From NCBI RefSeq assembly GCF_032854445.1, contig NC_088303.1, forward strand, positions 3,541,501-3,605,500: a stretch of DNA of 64,000 nt, given 5' to 3'. Below, one piece after another: positions 11,521 to 22,000 of the stretch. The notes beneath the pieces were generated by a model. It saw only the letters and a list, made by a program, of their open reading frames with translations, ran no database searches and had not been told where the DNA came from. Made by a program: the position numbers and the translations under genes. This stretch comes from Liolophura sinensis (lineage: Eukaryota; Mollusca; Polyplacophora; Chitonida; Chitonidae). Each line of letters starts with the position of its first letter. The stretch's first letter is position 1.

Positions 11521-12750
11521 ATTACCTGTTCAGCGTCTGAAAACCCGGAATCTGAAGTCTGACGAAAGATGTCGGTGTCTTAAATCGGAACTTCGTCGTT
11601 CTCTTTGAGATCAAATTGATACGGCAGTACATTTGCTTCTGTGTAGCGTCGTTTTGATAGAAGTTCCCAGGTAATATAGGTCAGCTAAACTTGGGTTGGC
11701 CATCTATGACGTCATCCACCGAGCTTTCACGACCAGTAACGTCACTGATCACTGCGCTCCTCGACGCAACGACAGAATTCTTTTGTTATATACTTCTTAA
11801 GACTCATAGCTGACCGTGTGTTCAGTAATAATAATGGTAAAAGGTTACAGTCTTTCGACCCACATGCCGGGATCATTATCAAGTGAGTAACCACTTTATT
11901 TCAAAAAATATAGTGGATTGTTTCTGTAGGCCTATAGGCGCTACAAGACCCCCAATAATTCCAATATAAGTGGAACGTAATAAACGGTTACCGAAAAAAT
12001 TAGACACATCAAGGGCGCTTACCATTATACGGAAACGCTGGTGTCGCCAGCCGAGATTATCGTGTGACGTTTTTCGCCGTTATAGTAATGTGATAGGTCT
12101 TTATAAGCTGGCGACAATGGTGTTCGCGCATGATCGTAAAGGCCCCATGTCTAGAATAACGCGTCACAATTGTGGAACAACGTCAGGCAGTCTACAATAC
12201 ATCTTACATGTGTGGAAAACATGTGTACCAAATTATCAGTAAACAGAATGTTTGTTTACAGGCGTAAATATCCTATAAAATGATATTTAACTACATCACA
12301 CATCTTTTGAAGACTATAACCTGTAATGATCGTGAGATCATGCTATCATTATTACTAGCAAACTGTAGTTGTCAAATGTAAAGTATTATGTGGTCAGGAA
12401 ATACGTCTGAAATGGAGATACATCTTTGTTATAAACTTATCCCGTATATTGCTGATGTGAATACCACAGTCTCTGTAAAGTATAGAGTTGTATATCCAAA
12501 TAAAAAGCGCTTCCTTAATTGTTCGCTTCTTCCAGTGTAGTTCGGTAGATAACAGACCTACTTTAATATTCTTTTGTTTTTCAAGAAGCAGATTTCACTC
12601 TCGTTTCGAGAGTCTTCTGTGGAATAAATTTGTTATATTGGCGCATTATGAGAATTTTTTACCTATATGTTTCTGTATCCTGTCACTCAATAACCGTGTA
12701 ACTAACAGAAGGCCCTCATAGCTCAAAGGTTGATTAAAAAAAAAAAAAAC
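11521..12750. other. Intergenic upstream of the kinase gene
   Basis: No gene recognised. Frames at 11970-12242 and 12488-12721 show no known similarity. A TGACGTCA site is present near 11707. An A-run of about 14 bases ends near 12749, just before the CRE cluster. Confidence 0.4.
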
Positions 12751-12757
12751 AGCAATG

Positions 12758-12814
12758 CGACGTCAGAGTAAACGTAACGTCATCCAAAGACGAACGTTAA
12801 TTTACGTGACGTCA
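12758..12814 (+). promoter_or_regulatory. CRE cluster upstream of TSSK-like gene
   Basis: A perfect palindromic CRE, TGACGTCA, lies at 12807-12814, 98 bp before the ATG. Two CRE-like half sites (CGTCA at 12761-12765 and 12778-12782) lie within the preceding 50 bp. In mammals many post-meiotic testis genes are activated by CREM at such sites, so this cluster is a plausible promoter element. That is inference; no TATA box or transcription start was determined. Confidence 0.45.
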
Positions 12815-12911
12815 TAATGCCGATTGTCCTCGATAACGATGCCCTCGGACCTCTGATAAATATCTCGCTGTCTATGAACGTGGTCATAATAATGATGTGA
12901 TTTGCAGTACG

Positions 12912-15106
12912 ATGGAAAACCAACCAGCCATAGAACAGGAAGTGGTGATGGGGGACGGGACATCGAGCACGTCCGACAACAAGTCCAGTCGGGAAACCCC
13001 CAGGCCTGAAGACACCAGGTGTGAGAGTGTAGCAGAAGGTCGTAAGCGTGAATACCGACACACCGTCCTCGAATCTCTAGGCATTACGGTTGGCAAGACT
13101 TTAGGGCACGGTTCTTACGCCAGCGTCAAGTCGTCGTATGACGCAAAGAAGAAGGAAGAGGTGGCCATTAAAATCGTGTCCAGGCGCCGCGCCCCTCAGG
13201 ATTATCTTGAAAAGTTCCTGCCGAGGGAGATCGAAGTTTTAAAGATTCTGCGGCACCCAAGCCTGATCAAGTTCTACCAGGTCATAGAAACAACCAATCG
13301 AATCTATATAGTCATGGAAGTCGCTAACAATGGCGATCTATTGGACGCCATCCGCAACAACACGTACATCCAAGAGGCTCAGTCACGCTTATGGTTCACT
13401 CAGATCCACGAGGGCATTGTTTATATCCACTCTAAAGGTGTGGCGCACAGAGACATCAAATGTGAAAACATTCTGCTGGACAAACAAAACAATATCAAAA
13501 TCACAGACTTCGGATTTGCCAAAAGAATATTTCCTGTGAAGTCAGTGCAGGACGTGTTGAGTGAGACTTATTGTGGAAGTTACGCTTATGCCTCTCCGGA
13601 GATTCTGAAGGGAATTGCATATGATCCGTTCATCAGTGAGGTCTGGAGTATGGGTGTTGTTCTTTTCACCATGGTAAGTCCACTACCAAAATCTTATTTA
13701 TTTCTTTATTTGTTTGACTGATCTTTAACACCATTCTCAAGATTTTTTCACCCATGCTATGGCGGTCAGTTTCATGCTTGAACTAACGACGTTTGTATGT
13801 TTACTGGACTTTCATATAGCATAGGCACACTTGATATGCACATTATATTGGTCGAAGACAAGTGGCCTTCCACGGAATGCCGTCACGCCAGCGTCGTCGA
13901 TTAGCGTGCCAGGTGGCTTTCTCTCCAGCCATAAGTGGGAAGATCTTACAGCAACCTGCAGATGGTCATGGGTTTCCCCCAGGGTCCATTCGCTTTCCTC
14001 CCACAATGATGCTGATCGCTGTCGTATGCGTGGAATACATGTACGAGTACGGCGTAAAACATCAATCAAATGAAATAAATAAATAAGTAACCATCAGCAA
14101 TGAGATCGGGAGAATCTACAATGCCCTCTCCACGGCCGGGCTAGATGCTGCACCTTGCGAGTCCTGGAGATCGAAAGACATGCGTCTTTAGCCGCTAGAC
14201 CACTCCAACTCTCACAAAAAATTGTTAAGATACTAAACTAAATATTAAATATCAATCAATTTTAATCAGTTTAAAATTAAATTGAACTATACTGCGACAA
14301 AGGTAAAGTTAATGTATACCGGTACTGCCAAGCAACCTTCGGTTTCAATAAAACCATTATCGCGAATTGAGCCACGTATATACAAGCCACCATCTTGACA
14401 ACTATACAGAACTGTAGCTCTCCTACTGATGGAATACTGAGGGATGGAGACCTTCAGAGTGAATGCTAGAGACTGGTCGGGTAACTCAGCTGTTTTGGAC
14501 AACGATCCTTAGCTAAACATTACAGAGAAAAAATAGATACTGGCCTACCATTCAAAACCAATGCCTGTTTACAATAAAACCATGCCTAGCGCTGCCTTTC
14601 TAGGTACAGTTATGCGCCGCCATTCATATACGTGGCTAATAATTATGCTCCACACGAGGTATATCTACTGAAATCCACCATATTACCTCGTTTTGGATTT
14701 TGGCTGCCGCGGAACCCGCCTACTATTGCTAGCTCGTAGTCTGACGTGTATAGCTATCCGTTCATGCACTTATCAGCAGGAGAGCAACAGTACTTTATCT
14801 ACATCACGATATGCGTGATAAGGATCATAATACTTTCAGGTGTTCGGCCGTCTTCCATACGACGATTCCGATTTAAGACGATTACTGAAACAGGTGCAAC
14901 GACAGGTAGTATTTCCTCCTCATCCTCTCATTTCTAATGAGTGTAAGCGAGTGCTGCTAAAAATTCTCGTCCATCACAGAGATCGTATCCCGTTGGATGA
15001 AATTCAGGATCAGGAGTGGTTCAAGATTAGTCTCCCTGAGCCGGAGGTTAAGGTCACGCGACCTGCTCCGCGAAGTCCTGAGCTACCGGAGTCCACCAGT
15101 CATTAG
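12912..15106 (+). CDS. TSSK4: Testis-specific serine/threonine kinase (TSSK4-like), two exons
   Basis: Exon 1 is 12912-13673 (donor gtaagt at 13674), exon 2 is 14840-15106 (acceptor tttcag), joined in phase 0 for 342 residues. The start is the ATG at 12912, with A at -3 and G at +4; the frame is open upstream but has no earlier ATG, and 'tttgcag' just before it could be an acceptor of a 5'UTR intron. Kinase landmarks: Gly loop LGHGSYASV (64-72), VAIK Lys87, HRD 179-181, DFG 199-201 and SPE 228-230 in place of APE. The strings APQDYLEKFLPRE and ETYCGSYAYASPE are typical of the TSSK family, and the whole is closer to TSSK4 than TSSK1/2. The helix-F motif reads SEVWSMG, with Glu243 where Asp is nearly invariant. 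A polyA signal AATAAA is at 15127. TSSKs phosphorylate targets in spermatids and sperm. The intron holds SINE pieces. Orthology to TSSK4 itself is tentative. Confidence 0.9.
13911..14083 (+). mobile_element. SINE family 1, 5'-truncated, in the kinase intron
   Basis: It begins in the body ('ggctttctctccagccataa') and runs to the tail 'gtacggcgtaaaacatcaat' followed by an AAAT-rich end. The tRNA-like head is missing. It lies in the single intron of the TSSK-like gene, same strand. Confidence 0.8.
14100..14216 (-). mobile_element. tRNA-like SINE head
   Basis: On the minus strand 'tggtctagcggctaaagacg' matches a tRNA box A region and 'tttcgatctcc' a decayed box B. Flanking tRNA stems do not pair. 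It is probably the 5' part of another SINE family, directly after the family 1 copy. Confidence 0.55.
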
Positions 15107-15126
15107 CTGTTAGCTTCGAAACAATC

Positions 15127-15132
15127 AATAAA
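15127..15132 (+). terminator. Likely polyadenylation signal of the kinase gene
   Basis: AATAAA 21 bases after the stop codon of the TSSK-like CDS. A short 3'UTR is common in testis-expressed genes. Not confirmed by transcripts. Confidence 0.5.
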
Positions 15133-15154
15133 TTCATAAAACATGATTTTTTGT

Positions 15155-15245
15155 TTTTATTTTGAATGAATGAATAATTATGGCTTAACGCCACATCGGC
15201 AATATTTCAATCATATCGAGGCGATTTGTATTTTAATCACGCCAA
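15155..15245 (-). mobile_element. SINE-tail fragment
   Basis: 'gaatgaatgaataattatgg' followed by 'cttaacgccacatcggcaat' resembles the conserved 3' end of another mollusc SINE family in reverse orientation. Head and body are absent or too decayed to read. Confidence 0.45.
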
Positions 15246-15539
15246 CACGCTTACTCGCTTACACACGGCGGTGAAAACATTGTCTAAATGACTTGGGGCC
15301 ACAAAAGTCCAAAACCAAGTTTTGTTGAAGGTCACAGTTTATATATGCTGTCCACACATTGTTCTGTAGTCTTACATACTGTACTTTTGGTTATTATCAG
15401 CCGTACTTCTCTGAATATCGTCCAATGTTGTTCATTTCACTATACTTTAACATGTTATCTCTCACATCGTCGCTTGCTTGTCGCTGCCGTGTACGAGTGA
15501 AGTACCCAGATGTCCACGGCCTTTAGACTGACCTGTACC

Positions 15540-16020
15540 TATATTCTCGTATGAATGCAACTACATGCAGAAACTGTTCAGGAGTAATCCTCACTTGGAC
15601 CGATCTTTCTCATTCACTGAAAGGTATATTGATGATCTGCTCGTTTTAAACAAATCCATATATAGCAAAGGCTGGGAAGATATACATGTATATCCACCTT
15701 CGCTGGATTTAAAGGAAACCACAAACTCTCCAGATGGTACATCTTTTCTGGTCCTATATTTGTACAATTACCAAAACGGCTTCCTCTCTCGCAGACTGAA
15801 GGAGTGAATAATTTCAATTTTGACATTACCAAAGGGTCTTGCATATGGCATGTACATACCTCGCCTTGCAGCATTTATTGGATCCTGTGTGTTATGTGAC
15901 GATTTCTATCAACGTCACAAGCTGTTAGGCCTACTGCAAAAACTTGTCAAGGTCTTTCCGTCAAACGACTTCACTCTAAGTTTCTTACGTTTCACATCGA
16001 GTAGCCTCTACTTATCTTGT
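15540..16020 (+). pseudogene. Reverse transcriptase remnant (YIDD motif)
   Basis: The frame at 15565 reads SFSFTERYIDDLLVLN, containing the catalytic YxDD box of a reverse transcriptase, then DLKETTNSPDGTSFL. After a stop at 15805-15807 and a frame change (a neighbouring frame reads NNFNFDI) it continues with PKGLAYGMYIPRL and DFYQRHKLLGLLQ. The order matches the palm-to-thumb part of a retroelement polymerase widespread in marine invertebrates; part of the segment between the two frames is deleted. Element class is not certain. Dead copy with no flanking repeats recognised. Confidence 0.75.
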
Positions 16021-16093
16021 AAGTTAATATGGACAGAAGGTGCAGAATCTCTGGCACTGCAGGCTCAATGGTCGTGTCTAATTCCGCTTAACC

Positions 16094-16132
16094 CATCGCG
16101 TTGAATTAGATCGCCGTGTTGGATATAAATCC
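16094..16132. repeat. Short dispersed repeat shared with 33118-33159
   Basis: 'gttgaattagatcgcc' followed by 'ttggatataaatcc' recurs at 33118-33159 in the same orientation with few changes. It follows the reverse-transcriptase remnant here and the SINE target-site duplication there. Probably part of an older mobile element. Confidence 0.55.
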
Positions 16133-16239
16133 AACCAAAGCTCAACTGAGAAACATATTTTATTATCGACATCTTTAGTCGACTGCGACTTTAATTTTTG
16201 GAGATCAAAAGTGCTCTGTCCTTACAACTATTTTCACTG

Positions 16240-19081
16240 TCATACAGTTTAACCGAAAATCTTCTTGAAAATGAGCATCGATGGTTGGTTACCATCCCAC
16301 AATGTTTAAATGTCATTCCGAATTGGCAGGAATGACGGCAAACTCGACATACGATTGGCTGATGGCGTACATTAAGTCGGGCTTTCCACCGGGGAACTAC
16401 GAGCCGCTTACAAGTGGAGAAAGTTAATAACTAGAAGCCAAGGTTTTTGACAGCATCTGCTTTCTTTTCCTGCCTTGTATGGTTTTCGGTCCCAGTATTC
16501 AGGTGTTAGAGGGTGTGCCAAATGTTTTTTTCTTTTTTCCCCATATTTTCCCCCTAACTATTGAAAGGCAAGTACAAGTGCAGGCGTTCCAGCAGGTTTT
16601 CAAACATTCCTGAAAATACTTCATTATTTAGGATGACAAACTGCCATAAGGAGAACCCAGTAGGCCTACTTCTGACAATGGACAACCACAAATCTCAAAC
16701 TGCCTCTCACCAATAACCCAATACTAACCCTCCCAATAGCCCAATTCTAAGGGATCCCTCGATTTCCTTCAAACACATCATCTTCACAACATAGATAAGC
16801 CATAGACAAATCAATGAAAGCTAAAATGGCCGATTAAAGCATGCTTGGATCCAGGATTTTCATGAAAACCAATCTCAACCATCTTTCCACATTGGTACCT
16901 CCAGCTACAGGTGGACAGACAGAAGAGAGTCCGGTTGGACAGACAGTAGCATGCTCAATTCTATCTCCCGTTTGCGACCAGGAATAATGTAAATTCATGT
17001 ATTGCTCAGGACATATATACAAATTGACCAGACTGCTTACAACTTCAGCTTTCATATAACTGTAAGTAGCCTGCACAGAAGCCACATGTACAGCATGGCA
17101 TCAAACACACCCAAAAGGTTAATGAAACACACAGCTGACAATACTCTTGATTAAGGAAACAGGGAACAGCATATTCTTTGAAAGTTTTAATTTATATCTG
17201 TGAGGAGACCTGGTAAGCATGCCTTGATTTGAAAATATATTTACATATATTACACTGTTAACTGATTACAATGAAATATGTATGTACATTTATTGTATGT
17301 CTAAGAGATACACATATCAACATTAATATGACACCCAGATCGAAAACTAAAGCAGTGATACTGAAAACAAGAAGTAATCACACTGTTGCAATGAAATTCT
17401 TGCATCTTTTAAATTAAAGATTTAATTACTAAACCCTTAATTATCTCTTCTGGCGACCAGAATAACAAAATCTGTAGCACAAAAGTTATATTAGACAAAT
17501 TTGAAGATATAAAATGCTACAGAATCTTTGAAATCTTTTCAAAAATTTTGAATACTACAGAAGTCAGTCTTAGGGTGGAAGAAACTGATGAAAGTCCCCC
17601 CTCCCACCACCCAAAACAAAACAAAAATTACAAACATTCACAGCTGAACAAGTAGGATTTCAACCCATGTATACATGATTTTATACAAAAATACTAACCT
17701 AAATTTATCATAACCGCTGTTCTGTTCAGTTTCAGAGAAAGTGACCTGTCAGAGAAATTTAAAAGGTATATATATATAGATATGAAGGCTTCAAACAAAC
17801 CAAAAATCCAAAATCTGTGTATCAAATGATTCATGATCAGAATCTGATGTACCAGTAGTCTACATGCACACTGCATTTGGAGCTTGGACTCCATGTGATA
17901 TTATCCTGTTAACCTTATACAAACACACTGTACATGCTTAGAGATTCCATAACACACCAATGGGGACTATTTTTGGCAAGAAAATACATACCTACTACAA
18001 TGCCAACTGAAAAACTCTGTTCACACGTTATGGTTTGCTATATGTCTACAAAATGCAATCAACAGAGTGAAACCAGTTGAGAGCTTTAAGAGCTTTTCAA
18101 CTGATGACACCTACCAAAGCCATTCTCAAACAAAGAAAATAAAGTTAAAAAGTCGAGATGAATTTGTAAGAACTGTTAAAGATGAAATAAAAAGTTCACC
18201 AGGGGAGTACCTCATGTTGACATGGTTGTTTTCAATAGCAAGAAAGTTGGTTGAAGCATGTCACCTGCCGCAGTCTGTTGGTGGCTTTGTTAATGTCAAT
18301 TTTTCATTCATATCTCTGTACACAGTAGTTCCCAGATCAAATCAAGGGTACACTTCCAGGATATGTACAGGTATGCCTCATAGGATAGTCTGTACACACA
18401 GACATGTATACTGTATTTACAAACTGAGTCCAATAAAATATAAGGTTTAATATTTTCACCTAATGACAATAGCTGGACACTGATTAAAGTTAGTGCTTTA
18501 TAACCCCACATGCTCGTCGCCACATTTTTCGGCCATGTCACCAGTGTACTTGAGTGCTTATTTATGGATTTCAGATTACAAAACAAGAATTTTAATGTAC
18601 ATACACAAACCTTGCTTGTATAATCAAGCATGTTGGTGTTCCAGATAAACACAACAGACCACTCATTCAAACAAATGCAATACAAATCAGCTCTTAAGCA
18701 AGCTTGAATTCATATGCCTATAAATAATGTATCACAAAAAGGTAATGTTCCACTGGGCAAAGACATATATAAAAAATGTATCACCAAGCCAATCTCCTCT
18801 CATACGCTTACCAGCAAGACTTCAGATTTGTCCTTCCTTGTGCATCATCATAGAACAAAGGCTGAAAGGACTGAGTCATCCAATAGAAGGATGTAGATTA
18901 CTCTGTCAGATTACAGCTATACATAGCCAATTTATAAATCTACATATTTGTTTGACAGGGAACATGGTCCATGGGACAGTTCATCACCCCAAGCCACTTG
19001 TATCTGACACCTGTATGGATGATCTTCAGGCTTGGTGGTGTGCAAATCTGTGAAGAAGGAAAAGTCTATAGTCCCAAGCTC
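16240..19081 (-). other. Probable 3'UTR and downstream flank of the HERPUD2-like gene
   Basis: About 2.8 kb of AT-rich DNA with no recognised gene. On the minus strand it directly follows the HERPUD2-like stop codon. The plausible minus-strand AATAAA I noted is at 17289-17294, which would imply a 3'UTR of about 1.8 kb. A plus-strand 127-codon frame at 18067-18450 is unrecognised and not supported. The 3' end cannot be fixed without transcript data. Confidence 0.35.
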
Positions 19082-22000
19082 TCAGTTCAGGTTGACAGCT
19101 GGGGGAGGCTGGGGTATCAATGATGTGAAAAAAGTTACAACAAAGCACCACAGAAGTGTCAAGGCCCCTGGCCTGGCTTCCTCCGCTTGGGCTTCCCCAG
19201 AGTTATCTCCCATCACCTCAGAATCCTCAGGTGTTTCTTGAATCTCATTCTCAGACTGTAAACCAGAAACACATCCAAATTGAATCAAGTGTTAGAGGTG
19301 CAAGGTGGATATAAATCACATTCTTTAAGTAATCTGTTACTTTGAAAGTTTTAAAATGATAGTAACATCAGGTTCACTGCCTTCATCTTATGTATAAATA
19401 TACAGGTGAATGCCTGTGTTGGATACACTATCATTTCTAGGCAAGTGTACCATGAACTTGCTGTTACATTATCCAGTATCTGAAGAAGGGACTGTGTGTA
19501 TTTATTTAATAATTTATTTATTTATTTCCCTTTTTAGTGTTTACTTATAATAAAACTTAAAAGGACAATATGAGAGGTAATATCAATTTGTTGTTTTTTG
19601 TTGATCATATGCACAACAGGGTACAGAAATAACACTGATTAGCCTACCACACCTGTACAATTAGACAGTGATGTCATTGTGACACAGGGCTATTTTACTG
19701 TTACTTTGTCGGTAACACAGAAAATAAGAACGAATGATTTCAGATTAACACTACATCGACAATACTTCAGCCATAACATGGCGGGTAGAAACTATGAACG
19801 TTAAAAGGACAGGGTAGAAATGTCGGGGACAAAAACAAAAACTTACTGGGGAAAGAAACAGTCACATAGTACTCTCTTCACAACTGATCATTCAAATCCA
19901 TCAGTTCTACTCTTAATCAAATGACACCTTATATCAAATGACACCTTAAAACCCCATCTCTATTAAAGAATTTGCTCGATAGCACACAAGTTGTATAAAT
20001 ATATGCATAGTGCACATGCTCACCACAGGAAAACGGGTACATGTACAGCTATGTCAGATTTAGATACAAACTATGTAAATTTCTGCTTGTTCTGCTTGTT
20101 ATTTTTAACATGGAATCCGTCTCAAGGGGTGAACTACTTCATCACTAATATGGAATTAGTGGCACAAATGGCTGACACAGCGCTGGTGGGAATACACTGT
20201 GATGAGATGGACCAAATTAATAAAAACAGCTGCAATCTCAAGGGAAGCCACTGACTGCATAACATTGTGCCACTGCAAATTTGCTACAAAGGAGTTGGAC
20301 TTTTATTTAAAGAAGTTTTTCTACTCAGATAATAGCTGTTGTTTGCGAAGTTTCTATGTATTTTCATACATAGATGTACAGTGATTGTTTGCTATTTTTA
20401 TTTTGCCTATGGACAAGATTTGCCAGGATTTAAGAAAGGCTTAGTGGAGGAGTGTCCTTGACATTATAGCTGGGGTTCGGCCCAGCTGCCAAGAATTTGC
20501 CGTCACTGGAGATCACCATGTTGCGACTCAAGGCCAGTTTAGATAGTTTAAATATATGTCAATATTAATACCATGAGTATATTAATACCATGTCACTCAT
20601 GGAATTTATCAATTAAAACTCCTCCACTGATAATAAAAAATTGATATTTTCAACTACATCATGTAAGCCTTGCCTGCAGATACCAAATAAGTTTCACATT
20701 AAATACCTTTCTTAAAAGGAAAGCAGACAGTCTACTAATTTAAGACCTAAACAATAAGGAATTGTTTTAATTATGTTTATTTCATATATTTTTGGATTTA
20801 TTTTATTTTTGTGATTTCCACTACATCAATCACAAATAGAGCCATAGGACTGAATGTTATTTGTTCAGAAATTATAACTAACAGTATTTGGTAAGGCATT
20901 TGAAACAAAACAGGGTCCTGTGACTGATGTCACTTCTGAAAGTCAATCAATTAAGTTGCTTGTAAAAATCATACCATCAGAATCAAATGTTTTTTCTCAA
21001 ATGTTACAAAAAAATAAAATTCATTTTCATGAATAGTGTTGACTGGTATGCTTGACAAGTACTTGGCATAAAGATTTTCTTATCCTTTAAGATAGTATAA
21101 ATCACTAGTGACATCCCCTGTCTTCGGAGTTTGAAGTTGTCGCTTAAAGTAATTACACTATTGTTTGGCAGAAAACAACAGCAAACAGAATAAAGTGTTT
21201 TTTATAGGCAGGGCACACTGCGCTGTGGCTTCACGGAGGCATGGCAGACATCCTGATAGGCACGGCACTGCTCCATGCGATAACCTGCTAAATAGATGTC
21301 TGACAATACCATGGGATTCAAGTATAGGCTATGAGTGCAGAGAACATGGTTGTACTTGAATGTTCTGTAGCTGGACCTCATGATATACTAGGCAGAGAGT
21401 TTGGTCATCTTAAGTGAAGAGTGGACATCATATCACACGGTACACACCAATGTTCTGTCACCCTATTAATACAATGGATGGATGGCTGGTAGGACGGGGA
21501 AATTACGATGACATACTGTACATGTAGAGGATGGCATTGCAGCAGGTTCACTCACCAGGGCTTTATATTCCCCTAATTTGGGCACAGTCATTGGCCCCGA
21601 AATCCCCCAAAATAGCGGCGTTTTGGAAGACCCCGGAGCCAAAGCTACCAGTCCATGTTGCCTGGAGATTCATTTGGTTGATGGTCACAAATTAATGTGA
21701 AGTATTTTTATTCGGACACTAAATGAAGACATGCCAATGCCGAATATAAAACACAACTTATATATACTTTTGAACACACACAATTGTGGGCCATTTTTAT
21801 TTTTGATAACACATCCATTGTTTAAACCATTTTATCAGCATCCACCCAACACAGAAAGCTAATAATTTCATCATTGTCATTGTGGCTTTGACTCTCGTCT
21901 GCAAAATATGTTATTCCTGAATTGTTGGCAAGAGAAGATTTAATTTTCCTTTCACACCACATACTGTAGGCAGTAAGGAGTCCTTCAACTGATTGGCCTG

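Noticed and set aside
12897-12911. Kinase start at 12897
   Set aside because: The codon there is GTG, not ATG; the first in-frame ATG is 12912 with good context.
18067-18450. 127-codon plus-strand gene
   Set aside because: No recognised similarity and no splice or promoter context; it lies in the likely 3'UTR/flank of the HERPUD2-like gene.
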